A DNA stretch of 64,000 bases from WVYX01 sp039592335 (GCA_039592335.1 JBDHBX010000003.1:62001-126000), one strand, 5' to 3'; shown: positions 52,076 through 61,853, numbered from the stretch's first letter. The notes: generated by a model from the letters alone, not told the origin. A program made the numbers and translations.

Positions 52076-54360
52076 GATCGGTCGCCCTGCTCCTCGCCGC
52101 CCTGCTCGGTGGCGTGGCGACGGCGCACGCTCAGCAACCCACCGTCTCCCGCGCGCTGCAGTCCATGCTGCGGCGTGACTCCGTGGTCACCATCTGGTTC
52201 TTTGGCGCACCCGGCAGCTCGCTCGACGAGGTCGCCGCGGCGGTGACGCAGGTCCAGGGCCGCGTGCGGCACCGCAGCCACTGGCTCCACGCCGTGTCGG
52301 CCGACGTGCCGAGTGGCGCCGTGGCCGTGGCGCGCACGCGAAGGGAGTTCTCCCACCTGCAGCCGGTGGCCCGCGCCTATCGCCCGCTTCCGTACAGCGA
52401 GGAGGTCAGGCGTCCCCTCGCGCCGCCCCTGCGGGCGCCGGCCGACCTGGACTCGCTGTACGGCCCCTCGAGCATGCCGTTCCAGCGGCTCGGTCTTTTT
52501 CCGCTCGTGGACCGCGGGTTCCGCGGTGCGGGGCTCACGATCGCGCTGCTCGACACCGGCTTCGAGACGGAGGAGCCGGCGTTCGACTCGGCCACGGTCG
52601 CCGACCAATGGGATTTCATCTTCAACGACTCCATCGTACGCAATGAGCCGGCGGACACGATCGAGCAGTCGCGCCACGGAACGCAGGTGTGGTCGCTGCT
52701 CGCGGCGAACCTGCCGACGCTGATCATCGGCGTGGCGCCGGAGGCCCAGTACCTCCTCGCCAAGACCGACGACGAGCGCGCCGAGCCGCGGGCCGACGAG
52801 GACCGCTGGGTGGCGGCGCTGGAGTGGGCCGACTCCCTCGGGGCGGACATCGTCAGCTCGAGCGTGGCCTACCTCGAGTTCGACGACGGATTCCGCTACC
52901 AGCCGGAGGACCTGAACGGTGACGTGGCCGTGACGACCGTGGCGGCGGACTCGGCCGCGGCGCGCGGTATCACGCTGGTGAGCGCCGCCGGCAACGAGGG
53001 CCTGCAGGGTGGGCAGCCCACCTTCTACACGCTGACCACCCCCGGTGACGGCGACTCCGTGATCACCGTGGGCGCGGAGGACTCGGTCGGTGTGCTGCAG
53101 TCGTTCAGCTCCCGCGGGCCCACCGCCGACGGACGGCTCAAGCCCGACCTCACGGCGCCGGGACGCGCGGTGTTCGTGGTGGACCCGCTCGACGCCACCG
53201 GATTCCGGCGGGTGAGCGGCACCTCGTTCAGCGCGCCGCTCATCGCGGGCAGCGCGGCGCTGTTCCTCGAGGTGCACCCGCTGTCATCTCCCATCGACGT
53301 GCGGGACGCGCTGCGCCGCACCGGCAACAACGCCGCGGCGCCCGACTCCGGGCGGGGGTGGGGCCGGCCCGACGGCGCGGCAGCCGCCTACTTCCCCCGC
53401 GGCATCGTCGTCACCTCCCCCGGCGACACGCTGCTCACCAGCGTCACCCCCACGTTCACGTGGGCAGTCCCCGGCTTCCCCGGGTTCGCGCTGCCGCTCA
53501 GCTACCGGTTCCGCATGGCGAGCGACCCCGACATGCTGGACATCCTGCTCGACACGGTGGTGACGAACCCCGCCGTGACGGTCTCGACGGCACTCGATCC
53601 CGGCCTCCGAATCACCTTTACGGTGAGCGGCGTTGCCGGAGACGGCGTGACGTACATGACCCTCCCCAGCATCGAGCACGTGGTCCCGCCCTGGGCGGAG
53701 CTGCTCACGCTCAACGAGCCGGCGGGCATCACCATCCGCGACCCGCGCCCCATCTTCCGCTGGGCCTCGCCCGACGCGCTCGAGCCGCCGGGACCCTACG
53801 TGTACGACCTGTTGGTGATCCGCGATGACGACGACGAGGTCGAGATCGAGGAGTCGGGGCTCACCGAGACGGAGTACGTCCCACAGAAAGACCTGGAACG
53901 GAACACGCCCTACCGCTGGCAGGTGACGGCACACCTGGGCGCCGACAGCGCGATCACCGAGAGCGAGGGCACGTTCGTCATCATCGACGACACCGTGCCC
54001 ACCGTGACCCTGCTGTTCCAGAACTTCCCCAACCCCTTCCCCAACCTGTCCACGGGGCGGCTCGAGACGTGCATCTGGTTCGACCTGGCCGAGGGGGGGG
54101 AGACCCGCCTCGACATCCTGGACACGCGCGGGCACGTGGTGCAGACGCTCATTCCCAGCGCGACGTTCCCCGCCCGGCTCGACGCAGGGCGGTACGGTCG
54201 GCCCGACGTGGGCCAGACGGGCAGCTGCGACCCAAACCTGCAGTGGGACGGCCTGGCCGCCGACGGATCGCGGGTGCCGCAGGGGATCTATCTGATTCGG
54301 CTGGTCGCGCCCGAGGGTACCTTCTTCAAGCGCATCGTGTTCATGGGACGGAGCTTCTGA
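52072..54360 (+). CDS. Secreted S8 subtilisin-like protease with FlgD-like C-terminal domain
   Basis: A 762-residue exported protease from TTG 52072 (TTGA overlap with smc), signal SVALLLAALLGGVATAHAQQ. Catalytic triad D161 (IALLDTGF), H202 (SRHGTQVWSLL) and S385 (SGTSFSAPLIAGSAALF), with the oxyanion asparagine in SAAGNEG. Two Ig-like beta units follow (about 440-640), then a terminal domain of some 95 residues, FQNFPNPFPN to GIYLIRLVAPEG, of the FlgD/T9SS-sorting look. That C-terminus suggests surface delivery if a type IX-like system exists; none is visible here. Transcriptional linkage to smc is curious. Confidence 0.9.
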   Translation: MRSVALLLAALLGGVATAHAQQPTVSRALQSMLRRDSVVTIWFFGAPGSSLDEVAAAVTQVQGRVRHRSHWLHAVSADVPSGAVAVARTRREFSHLQPVARAYRPLPYSEEVRRPLAPPLRAPADLDSLYGPSSMPFQRLGLFPLVDRGFRGAGLTIALLDTGFETEEPAFDSATVADQWDFIFNDSIVRNEPADTIEQSRHGTQVWSLLAANLPTLIIGVAPEAQYLLAKTDDERAEPRADEDRWVAALEWADSLGADIVSSSVAYLEFDDGFRYQPEDLNGDVAVTTVAADSAAARGITLVSAAGNEGLQGGQPTFYTLTTPGDGDSVITVGAEDSVGVLQSFSSRGPTADGRLKPDLTAPGRAVFVVDPLDATGFRRVSGTSFSAPLIAGSAALFLEVHPLSSPIDVRDALRRTGNNAAAPDSGRGWGRPDGAAAAYFPRGIVVTSPGDTLLTSVTPTFTWAVPGFPGFALPLSYRFRMASDPDMLDILLDTVVTNPAVTVSTALDPGLRITFTVSGVAGDGVTYMTLPSIEHVVPPWAELLTLNEPAGITIRDPRPIFRWASPDALEPPGPYVYDLLVIRDDDDEVEIEESGLTETEYVPQKDLERNTPYRWQVTAHLGADSAITESEGTFVIIDDTVPTVTLLFQNFPNPFPNLSTGRLETCIWFDLAEGGETRLDILDTRGHVVQTLIPSATFPARLDAGRYGRPDVGQTGSCDPNLQWDGLAADGSRVPQGIYLIRLVAPEGTFFKRIVFMGRSF

Positions 54361-54362
54361 CG

Positions 54363-55127
54363 ATGAAGCTCGTGGTGCTGGGCAGCGGAACGGTGGCACC
54401 CACGCCCGAGCGCACGGCGCCCGCTTACTGGGTGGAGGCCGGACCGGTCAAGCTGCTGCTGGACTGCGGCGCAGGGATGCTGCACCGGGCGGCCGCGTTC
54501 GGCGTGCCGTGGGCCGAGGCGACGCACGTGGCGATCTCCCACTTCCACCCCGACCACTGGGGCGAGCTGGCGGCGTACCTGTTCGCGCTGCGCTGGGGCA
54601 TCGAGCCGGCTCGAAGCACACCCCTCACGCTGCTCGGCCCCCCGGGCTTCCGCCTGCGGCTCGAGCGGCTCGCCGGCGCCTTCGGCGACTGGGTATTGGA
54701 GCCCGAGTTCCGCCAGGAGTTGGTCGAGATCGCCCCCGGCGAGACGCGGGAGCTGGCCGCCGGCATTACGCTCGAGGCGTGCGACACGCCGCACACCGCG
54801 GAGAGCGTGGCCTTCGCCGTGCGAACCGGCGACGCCCACCTGGTGTACACGGGAGATACGGGGCCGAGCGACGTCCTGGCGCGCTGGGCCGCGGGCTGCG
54901 ACCTGCTGCTGGCCGAATGCTCGCTACCGGATGAGCGCGCCATCGAGCTACATTTAACGCCCACGCAGGCCGGCGCTCTGGCGCAGGCCGCGGGCGCCCG
55001 GCGGCTGGTGCTGACGCACTTCTACCCGGTGTTCGGCGAGACCGACCCGGCAGAGGTGGCCGCCCGGGAGTTCGACGGAGAGGTCGTCGCCGCCCAAGAC
55101 GGCGACCGTTTTATCGTAGGGACGTAA
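54363..55127 (+). CDS. Metallo-beta-lactamase-fold hydrolase, RNase Z-like
   Basis: A 254-residue MBL-fold protein. ATG 54363 begins KLVVLGSGTVAPTPERTAPA; the frame continues upstream only as a shadow of the protease. Zn ligands: SHFHPDHWGEL (HxHxDH), TPHT, YTGDTGPSD and LTHFYP. It is of the RNase Z/ElaC and arylsulfatase-like clade by its N-terminal GSG motif but lacks the exosite arm of true tRNase Z, so substrate unknown; phosphodiester or lactone-like ester hydrolysis is possible. Confidence 0.88.
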   Translation: MKLVVLGSGTVAPTPERTAPAYWVEAGPVKLLLDCGAGMLHRAAAFGVPWAEATHVAISHFHPDHWGELAAYLFALRWGIEPARSTPLTLLGPPGFRLRLERLAGAFGDWVLEPEFRQELVEIAPGETRELAAGITLEACDTPHTAESVAFAVRTGDAHLVYTGDTGPSDVLARWAAGCDLLLAECSLPDERAIELHLTPTQAGALAQAAGARRLVLTHFYPVFGETDPAEVAAREFDGEVVAAQDGDRFIVGT

Positions 55128-55129
55128 CC

Positions 55130-56173
55130 ATGCTGGTTGTGATGCAGCACGGCGCGAGCGGGGACGAGGTCCAGCGCGTCGTTGACACCATCGAAGAGCT
55201 GGGCTACGAAGCCCGCCCCATGCCGGGCAAGCAGCGCACGGCCGTCGGCCTGGTCGGCAACGACGGCCGCGTCGACGCCTCCCGCCTGGCAGCGTTGCCC
55301 GGCGTCAAAGAGATCATCCACGTCACCCAGCCATACAAGCAGGTGTCGCGCGAGTGGAAGGAGGAGCCCACGGTGGTGCAGCTCCCCGGCGGCCTGCGCA
55401 TAGGCGGGGACGATGTGGTGGTGATGGCGGGTCCGTGCTCCGTCGAGAGCGAGGAACAGATCCTGGAAGCCGCCCGCTCGGTGCGCGCCTCCGGCGCCGC
55501 CATGCTGCGGGGCGGAGCCTTCAAGCCGCGCACCTCACCGTACTCGTTCCAGGGCCTCGGCCAAGCGGGCCTCAAGCTCCTAGCCAAGGCGCGCGAAGAA
55601 ACCGGGCTGCTGGTGGTGACCGAGGCGATCGACCCCGAGGGGGTGGATCTGGTCGCGCAGTACGCCGACGTCATCCAGATTGGCGCGCGCAACATGCAGA
55701 ACTTCTCGCTGCTCAAGCGTGCCGGCCGCACCGGCAAGCCGGTACTGCTCAAGCGGGGCATCGCGGCCACGATCAACGAGCTGCTGCTCTCGGCCGAGTA
55801 TCTCCTGGCCGAGGGCAACCACGACGTGATCCTGTGCGAGCGTGGCATCCGCGGGTTCGACAACTCGACACGCAACGTGTTCGACCTCGCCGCCATTCCA
55901 GTAGTGCACGGCCTGTCGCACCTGCCGATCATTGCCGATCCGAGTCACGCAACGGGACGGCGCGACAAGGTGATCCCAATGGCGCGGGCTGCGGTGGCCG
56001 CCGGCGCCGACGGTGTGATCGTCGAAGTGCATCCCCAGCCCGACCGCGCGCTCTCCGACGGGGCGCAGAGCCTCTACCCCGAGCAGTTCGCCGAGCTGAT
56101 GCAGGAGATCCGGGTAATCACCGACGCGATCGGGCGCTCGATGGCGGAGCCGCTGCCGGCCGTGAGCGCATAG
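55130..56173 (+). CDS. aroF: 3-deoxy-7-phosphoheptulonate synthase (DAHP synthase, type I-beta)
   Basis: A 347-residue enzyme of the first shikimate step, joining PEP and erythrose 4-phosphate. Residues 1-70 are the ferredoxin-like regulatory domain (MLVVMQHGASGDEVQRVVDT); the barrel has VVMAGPCSVESEEQI, LRGGAFKPRTSPYSFQGLG, LLKRGIAATINELL, LCERGIRGFDNSTRN and IADPSHATGRRD. The domain set is that of the Thermotoga-type, often tyrosine-sensitive, enzyme. Two bases separate it from the MBL gene. Confidence 0.96.
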   Translation: MLVVMQHGASGDEVQRVVDTIEELGYEARPMPGKQRTAVGLVGNDGRVDASRLAALPGVKEIIHVTQPYKQVSREWKEEPTVVQLPGGLRIGGDDVVVMAGPCSVESEEQILEAARSVRASGAAMLRGGAFKPRTSPYSFQGLGQAGLKLLAKAREETGLLVVTEAIDPEGVDLVAQYADVIQIGARNMQNFSLLKRAGRTGKPVLLKRGIAATINELLLSAEYLLAEGNHDVILCERGIRGFDNSTRNVFDLAAIPVVHGLSHLPIIADPSHATGRRDKVIPMARAAVAAGADGVIVEVHPQPDRALSDGAQSLYPEQFAELMQEIRVITDAIGRSMAEPLPAVSA

Positions 56174-56209
56174 CGCGAATCCAAGCCGACCGCAGCACGG
56201 GAGGCACCA

Positions 56210-56770
56210 GTGGAAATCACCAATTCTCTTCTCGTCGCCATCATGTTCGTGATCCTGCTGAGTCTCGGGATCGGGAACGTGCTCACGGCGATCGTCACCG
56301 TGGTAGACCGTCGCACACCGCTGCGCATCGACTGGTTCCACGCCAGCTGGATGCTGCTGCTGCTGCTGGTGGCCCTCAGTCTCTTCTGGCACACGCTCAG
56401 CCTGCTCGAACACGAGGAATGGCAGTTCGAAGCGTTCCTGTACGTGGTTGCCGGTCCGATCCTGCTGTTCTTCGCCAGCGGCCTGCTGCTGCCGAGCGAC
56501 GCGGAGGCGACGGACCTTCGCGCACACTACCTCGCGGTGAGCCCCCAGTTCTTCGGTGCCGTCGCGCTGCTGCAGCTCTGGGTGATCGGCGTGGACCTGC
56601 TGCTGGGATACGGCTTCACCGTCGGGGGCGCATTGAACGCCGTGGCGCTCGCTGTCGTGCTGGTGCTCGCGGTGTCCAAACGAACCAGCCTCCATGCCGC
56701 GTGCACGGCGTTGGCGTGGGTGCTCTTCCTCACGGCCGCCATGCTGCGCGGCTTGAATGTCATCACATAG
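56210..56770 (+). CDS. Hypothetical integral membrane protein
   Basis: A 186-residue protein with about six hydrophobic helices (LLVAIMFVILLSLGIGNVL, WMLLLLLVALSLFWHTLSLL, FLYVVAGPILLFFASGLLLP, FGAVALLQLWVIGVDLLLGY, NAVALAVVLVLAVSKR, ACTALAWVLFLTAAMLRG). No family recognised. It starts 36 bases after aroF (GGGAGGCACCAGTG before ATG, AGG well placed) and overlaps the frame start of the LolA gene region. Confidence 0.75.
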   Translation: MEITNSLLVAIMFVILLSLGIGNVLTAIVTVVDRRTPLRIDWFHASWMLLLLLVALSLFWHTLSLLEHEEWQFEAFLYVVAGPILLFFASGLLLPSDAEATDLRAHYLAVSPQFFGAVALLQLWVIGVDLLLGYGFTVGGALNAVALAVVLVLAVSKRTSLHAACTALAWVLFLTAAMLRGLNVIT

Positions 56771-56825
56771 CTGCTCGGCTGCCCCCAGCGGACCCGCGTG
56801 TGAGCGGCGCGCCGCCCGTGCGGGT

Positions 56826-57485
56826 GTGAATCGCGCCCTCATTGCGTACGCGGCCACTCTCGCCGCGCTCCTCGCGGCGGCTCCAGTCACTGCCCAGGAC
56901 GCCGCGACGGCGCTCGACCGAGCCGAACGCACCTACCGAGCCACCAACACCCTCACTGCCGACTTTGCGCAGATCCTGGTGAACCCCATGCTGGGCGACC
57001 CGGAGGTCACGCGCGGCGTGCTGTTCCTCGATCCGCCGGAGCGCTTCGCGATGCGCTGGACCCAGCCCGCGGGTGAGCGGGTGGTGGCCGACGGCGAGTG
57101 GCTCTGGGCGTTTGCGCCCAGCAGCGTGCCCGACCAGGTGATCCGGCAGCCGATTCCACGCTATGGCCCCTCGTCCCCCCGGCTCATCGGGCAGTTCGTG
57201 GAGCGCCCGCTGGAGCGCTACGATGCCCGCTACGTGGGGGAGGAGACCGTGGGGAACGAGATCACCGACGTGGTGTACCTGGTGCCCAAGCGCGACGACA
57301 TGCCGTTCCGCGACGCCGAGATCGCGATCGCCCGCAGCGACGGCCTGCTCAGGCGCATCAAGGTGACCGAGGCCTCGGGACAGCGCCGCACGCTGGTGCT
57401 CGCGAATCTGCGCGCCAACGCGCCGATTGCGGCCGCCGAGCTGCGGTTCGAGGTGCCGGACGGGGTGCGGGTAGTCACGCCGTAG
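56826..57485 (+). CDS. lolA: Outer membrane lipoprotein carrier LolA-like protein
   Basis: A 219-residue periplasmic protein from GTG 56826, which gives a clean signal (NRALIAYAATLAALLAAAPV, then TAQDA). LolA features: LDRAERTYRATNTLTADFAQ, GVLFLDPPERFAMRWTQPAG, VADGEWLWAFAPSSVPDQVI, DVVYLVPKRDDMPFRDAEI and LANLRANAPIAAAELRFEVP. It should ferry lipoproteins to LolB or the outer membrane, in keeping with the many lipoproteins of this window. A start at ATG 56757 would add a non-signal head. Confidence 0.88.
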   Translation: MNRALIAYAATLAALLAAAPVTAQDAATALDRAERTYRATNTLTADFAQILVNPMLGDPEVTRGVLFLDPPERFAMRWTQPAGERVVADGEWLWAFAPSSVPDQVIRQPIPRYGPSSPRLIGQFVERPLERYDARYVGEETVGNEITDVVYLVPKRDDMPFRDAEIAIARSDGLLRRIKVTEASGQRRTLVLANLRANAPIAAAELRFEVPDGVRVVTP

Positions 57486-57863
57486 GGGATTCCCCGACCG
57501 ATAGGCCGAACAAACGTTCGACACTCGGAGCACTTCAGACGTAACGCACGAGTAACAACCGAGTCCGCTGCTCTTGCAAGTATGCGTACCCGAGCAGAGA
57601 TTCTGCGGACGCGGGGCAAGGGTACGCGGAGAGGTACTGCGCGACGGCCCGGCGGCATTCACAGACAACCTATCAAGCAGGCCGCGCCAGACACCAGGGA
57701 GCTTCAGCGTCGACGCAATCATGAGAAGCCTGGAAGCCGCCCGCGCGGGAAACAAGTGAGCCGGCGGGCCGGCTGCACGATCAGTGAAATACATCCGCCG
57801 CCGGTGGCTACCTACGCCACCGGCGACGACCACGAGGCAAACCCAGCGAACCGGAGATTCCCG
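57486..57863. other. 378-base gap between lolA and the first DUF3604 gene
   Basis: The plus-strand frame is open from 57582 but the codon pattern is poor and arginine-rich, unlike a protein, so I do not call a gene. It holds a small palindrome (CCGGCGGGCCGG, near 57761-57772) and the hairpin 57799-57825. No clear -10/-35 pair was found. Confidence 0.5.
57799..57825 (+). promoter_or_regulatory. GC hairpin in the leader of the first DUF3604 gene
   Basis: Arms CGCCGGTGGC (57799-57808) and GCCACCGGCG (57816-57825) are exact 10-bp complements with a TACCTAC loop, 38 bases before the ATG at 57864. The second DUF3604 gene has a hairpin at nearly the same distance. Confidence 0.5.
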
Positions 57864-59789
57864 ATGCGACCCCTCATTGTCCTCTCGACGCTCGGTGCGC
57901 TGCTCGCACTCGGCGCCAGCCCCGCTCTCGCCCAGGACCCGATCCCGCCGGTAGAGAGTCTGCAGGACGCCTTCAAGGCACAGAAGCACTACTCTCCCTA
58001 CGCGGGGCGAAACTTTCCGACTCATGTGTACTGGGGTGATACGCACCTGCATACGGGCCTCTCCATGGACGCAGGCGCGTTCGGCGCGCGGCTCACGCCC
58101 GAAGACGCCTACCGCTTCGCGCGCGGCGAGGAACTCACTTCCTCCACCGGCCAGCAGGTAAAGCTGGGCCGGCCGCTCGACTTCCTGGTGGTGGCCGACC
58201 ACTCCGACAACATGGGGTTCTTTCCGCGGCTGTACTCGGGCGACCAGGACATGCTCGCCGATCCGACCGGCCGGCGATGGTATGAGATGATTCAGGCCGG
58301 CGGTCAGCAAGGCGTACAGGTCGCCGTCGAGGTCATCCAGGCATTCTCGGACAACACCTTCCCGGAGGCGCTCGCGTCGCTACCCGGGACGCCGGCGTAC
58401 CGGGACGCCTGGGAGGAGATGATCGACGCCGCGGACGAGTACAACGATCCGGGGGAGTTCACCGCGTTCATCGGCTACGAGTGGACCTCCAACACACGGG
58501 GCGCCAACCTGCACCGCGTCGTGATCTTCCGGGATGACGGCACCAAGGCCAGCGCCGTATTGCCCTTCACCACCCTCAAGCCACTGGGCAGCGACAACCC
58601 GCGCGATCTGTGGGAGCAGATGCAGGCGTACGAGGACAAGACGGGCGGCCAGATCCTTGCGCTGGCGCACAACGGCAACCTCAGCAACGGCATCATGTTC
58701 CCCATGTTGGACACGTTCACCGGCATGGCGTTCGACCGAGACTACGCCGAGACCCGCGCCAAGTGGGAGCCGCTGTACGAAGTCACCCAGATCAAGGGAG
58801 ACGGCGAGGCGCACCCCTATCTCTCACCCAACGACGAGTTCGCCGACTACGAGAACTGGGACCAGGGCAACCTCGACCTGAGCGAGGCGAAAGAGAACGA
58901 CATGCTGCAGTACGAGTACGCCCGGTCGGGACTCCAGATCGGGCTCCAGCTCGAGCGGCAGCTCGGCGTGAACCCCTACAAGTTCGGCATGATCGGGTCT
59001 ACCGACTCCCACACGGGCCTGGCCACTGCCGAAGAAGAGAACTTCTTCGGCAAGCACTCCGGCACCGAGCCCAGCCCCGAGCGCTACAAGCACCCCATGG
59101 CGCAGCTGGGCGACAAGAAGTACGAGAGTTGGGATATGGTCTCATCCGGCTACGCCGCCGTGTGGGCCACCGAGAACACGCGCGAGGCGATCTTCGACGC
59201 CATGATGCGCCGGGAGACCTACGCCACCACCGGACCGCGCATGTTGGTGCGGTTCTTCGGCGGATGGGAGTTCACTGAGGCGGACGCCGAGCTTCGGATG
59301 CCGGGAGGCGTCGGCTACAACAAGGGCGTGCCCATGGGTGGCGACCTTCCCGTGCGATCGGGCAACGGGGCGCCGACGTTCCTCGTGGCGGCGCTCAAGG
59401 ACCCGTTCTCGGGCAACCTCGATCGCATTCAGATCGTGAAGGGGTGGCTGGACGGTCGTGGCGAGCGGCACGAGAAGGTGTACGACGTTGCCTGCTCCGA
59501 CGGTCGCAGCATTCGCGACGATCGCTGCGAACGCCCAGTAGGCAACACGGTGGACGTGGCCAACGCGACGTGGACCAACACCATCGGTGCGCCGGAGTTC
59601 GTCAGAGTGTGGACCGATCCCGACTTCGACGCGTCGCAGCCGGCCGTGTACTACGCACGAGTGATCGAGATCCCCACGCCGCGCTGGACGGCATACGAAG
59701 CGGCGCGGTTCGGCATCACCATGCCGGATGGCGTCCCGATGGTCACGCAGGAGCGGGCGTACACGAGCCCGATCTGGTACACGCCGTAA
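57864..59789 (+). CDS. Exported DUF3604 protein (first of tandem pair)
   Basis: A 641-residue protein; ATG 57864 follows GGAG and gives the signal RPLIVLSTLGALLALGASPA, cut after LAQ. DUF3604 marks: VYWGDTHLHTGLSMDAGAFG with a PHP-like HxH metal pair, DFLVVADHSDNMGFF, AFIGYEWTS, LALAHNGNLSNG, FGMIGSTDSHTG, ENFFGKHSGTE and MRRETYATTGPRM. The layout suggests a metal-dependent PHP-type phosphoesterase or hydrolase, but no member has a settled function that I know. It is paired with a close paralogue and followed by a PPIase and a HupE-like gene. Confidence 0.93.
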   Translation: MRPLIVLSTLGALLALGASPALAQDPIPPVESLQDAFKAQKHYSPYAGRNFPTHVYWGDTHLHTGLSMDAGAFGARLTPEDAYRFARGEELTSSTGQQVKLGRPLDFLVVADHSDNMGFFPRLYSGDQDMLADPTGRRWYEMIQAGGQQGVQVAVEVIQAFSDNTFPEALASLPGTPAYRDAWEEMIDAADEYNDPGEFTAFIGYEWTSNTRGANLHRVVIFRDDGTKASAVLPFTTLKPLGSDNPRDLWEQMQAYEDKTGGQILALAHNGNLSNGIMFPMLDTFTGMAFDRDYAETRAKWEPLYEVTQIKGDGEAHPYLSPNDEFADYENWDQGNLDLSEAKENDMLQYEYARSGLQIGLQLERQLGVNPYKFGMIGSTDSHTGLATAEEENFFGKHSGTEPSPERYKHPMAQLGDKKYESWDMVSSGYAAVWATENTREAIFDAMMRRETYATTGPRMLVRFFGGWEFTEADAELRMPGGVGYNKGVPMGGDLPVRSGNGAPTFLVAALKDPFSGNLDRIQIVKGWLDGRGERHEKVYDVACSDGRSIRDDRCERPVGNTVDVANATWTNTIGAPEFVRVWTDPDFDASQPAVYYARVIEIPTPRWTAYEAARFGITMPDGVPMVTQERAYTSPIWYTP

Positions 59790-59832
59790 CTTCCGGGTGG
59801 GACCTGGGCGACTGCAACACGCGAACTTGCAC

Positions 59833-59856
59833 CCCGCCGGCCACGGGGCCGGCGGG
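59833..59856 (+). promoter_or_regulatory. GC hairpin between the two DUF3604 genes
   Basis: Arms CCCGCCGGCC (59833-59842) and GGCCGGCGGG (59847-59856) pair perfectly over 10 bp with an ACGG loop, 33 bases before the ATG at 59890. It may tune or protect the message between the paralogues. Confidence 0.5.
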
Positions 59857-59889
59857 AGTGCCCTCCTTCGACCGGTGGGAACGCAGACA

Positions 59890-61830
59890 ATGACAAGCAC
59901 CCTGACGAGAGTTCTAGCTGTCCTGCTGCCGGCTGCGGCAGTGATCTCCAATTCCGCCCTCGCACAGGACCCAATCCCTCCCCCCGAGGCGCTGGAGGGA
60001 GCGTTCAAATCGCAGAAGCACTTCTCCCCTTATGCGGGGCGCAACTTCCCGACCCACGTGTACTGGGGCGACACGCACCTGCACACCGCCATGTCGATGG
60101 ACGCGGGGGCCTTCGGCAACCGGCTGGGACTCGACGATGCGTACCGCTTCGCCCGCGGCGAGGAAGTCACGGCGGCGACCGGCCAGCGGGTGAAGCTCGG
60201 CCGGCCGCTCGACTTCCTCGTGGTGGCAGACCACTCAGACAACATGGGCTTCTTCCCGAACCTGTTTGCTGGTAAACCAGAGATCCTCGCTGATCCGACC
60301 GGCAAGCGATGGTACGAGATGATCCAGGCGGGGGGCCAGCAGGCTGTGGGAGCGGCGCTCGAGATCATCGACGCGGCGTCGAAGGGGACCTTCCCGCAGT
60401 CGCTCTACTACGCTCCGGGTTCGGCGCCGTACCGCTCCGCCTGGGAAGAGACGATCGAGGCGGCGGAGAAGTACAACGAGCCGGGTGAATTCACGGCGTT
60501 CATCGGCTACGAGTGGACATCGCTGGTGCCACCGGGCAACAACCTGCACCGCGTCGTCGTGTACCGGGACGGCGGCGACAAGGCGGTCCGGACAGAGCCA
60601 TTCACGATGTTCCGGCCCGCGGGCAGCACGAACCCCGAGGATCTGTGGACGGTGCTGCAGGCCTACGAGGACAAGACGGGGGGGCGGCTGCTGGCCATCC
60701 CGCACAACGGCAACTTGAGCAACGGGATGATGTTCCCGCTGGTCAACCCGGTCACCAACCGGCAGCTAACCCGGGAGTACGCCGAGACGCGGATCCGCTG
60801 GGAGCCGCTCTACGAAGCCACACAGATCAAGGGAGACGGCGAGGCTCACCCCTACCTGTCGCCGACCGACGAGTTCGCCGACTACGAGACCTGGGACAAG
60901 GGCAACCTCAACCTGAGCGAGCTGAAGACGCGTGAGATGCTGCAGTACGAGTACGCCCGGACCGCACTGCAGTTGGGACTGCAGGTCGAACAGCAGGTCG
61001 GCGTCAATCCGTACAAGTTCGGCATGATCGGCTCGACCGACAGCCACACGTCGCTCGCTACCGCCGAGGAGGAGAACTTCTTCGGCAAGCACTCCGGCAC
61101 CGAGCCCGATGCCATGCGGTGGGAACACCCGGTACTCGCGCTTGGTGACGTCACGATCCTGGGCTGGGAGCAGGTCTCCTCGGGGTACGCGGCCGTGTGG
61201 GCCACGGAGAATACGCGTGAGGCGATCTTCGACGCCATGATGCGCAGGGAAACCTACGCCACCACCGGGCCGCGCATGCTGGTGCGGTTCTTCGGCGGCT
61301 GGGAGTTCACCGCAGACGACGCGGAGCTGCGGATGCCCGGAGGCGTCGGCTATAGCAAGGGCGTGCCCATGGGCGGGGACCTGCCCGTACGATCGGGCAA
61401 TGGAGCCCCGACGTTCCTCGTGGGCGCACTCAAGGACCCGTTCTCCGGCAACCTCGACCGTATTCAGATCGTGAAAGGCTGGCTCGACGGCCGCGGCCAG
61501 CGGCACGAGAAGGTGTACGACGTGGCCTGGAGCGACGCCGGCCGCCGCCAGCCGGGCCCCGACGGCACGCTGCCGCCGGTGGGCAACACGGTGGACGTGG
61601 CGAATGCCACGTGGACCAACACGATCGGGGCGCCGGAGCTGCTGACGGTGTGGACCGATCCCGACTTCGATGCGTCGCAGCCGGCCGTTTACTACGCGCG
61701 GGTGATCGAGATCCCAACGCCGCGCTGGACGGCGTATGACGCTCTGCGGTTCGGGATCACAATGGATCCCGAGGTCCAGATGACTACGCAGGAGCGGGCG
61801 TACACCAGCCCGATCTGGTACACGCCGTAG
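59890..61830 (+). CDS. Exported DUF3604 protein (second of tandem pair)
   Basis: A 646-residue paralogue of the preceding protein, alike along its whole length (by eye about three quarters identical). ATG 59890 gives the signal LTRVLAVLLPAAAVISNSAL cut after AQ. It keeps the metal motif WGDTHLHTAMSMDAGAFG, VADHSDNMGFF, IPHNGNLSNG, GSTDSHTSLATAEEENFF and TYATTGPRMLVRFFGGWEF. Differences cluster in the segment after DVAWSDAG near residue 555 and in the loop around LVPPGNNLHR. A recent gene duplication is the simple reading. Substrate unknown. Confidence 0.93.
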   Translation: MTSTLTRVLAVLLPAAAVISNSALAQDPIPPPEALEGAFKSQKHFSPYAGRNFPTHVYWGDTHLHTAMSMDAGAFGNRLGLDDAYRFARGEEVTAATGQRVKLGRPLDFLVVADHSDNMGFFPNLFAGKPEILADPTGKRWYEMIQAGGQQAVGAALEIIDAASKGTFPQSLYYAPGSAPYRSAWEETIEAAEKYNEPGEFTAFIGYEWTSLVPPGNNLHRVVVYRDGGDKAVRTEPFTMFRPAGSTNPEDLWTVLQAYEDKTGGRLLAIPHNGNLSNGMMFPLVNPVTNRQLTREYAETRIRWEPLYEATQIKGDGEAHPYLSPTDEFADYETWDKGNLNLSELKTREMLQYEYARTALQLGLQVEQQVGVNPYKFGMIGSTDSHTSLATAEEENFFGKHSGTEPDAMRWEHPVLALGDVTILGWEQVSSGYAAVWATENTREAIFDAMMRRETYATTGPRMLVRFFGGWEFTADDAELRMPGGVGYSKGVPMGGDLPVRSGNGAPTFLVGALKDPFSGNLDRIQIVKGWLDGRGQRHEKVYDVAWSDAGRRQPGPDGTLPPVGNTVDVANATWTNTIGAPELLTVWTDPDFDASQPAVYYARVIEIPTPRWTAYDALRFGITMDPEVQMTTQERAYTSPIWYTP

Positions 61831-61853
61831 CGGGCAACTAGCTTTGGAGCGAC

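Noticed and set aside
57582..57863. In-frame extension upstream of the first DUF3604 protein
   Set aside because: It would put 94 basic residues ahead of a good signal peptide; ATG 57864 has a proper ribosome site.
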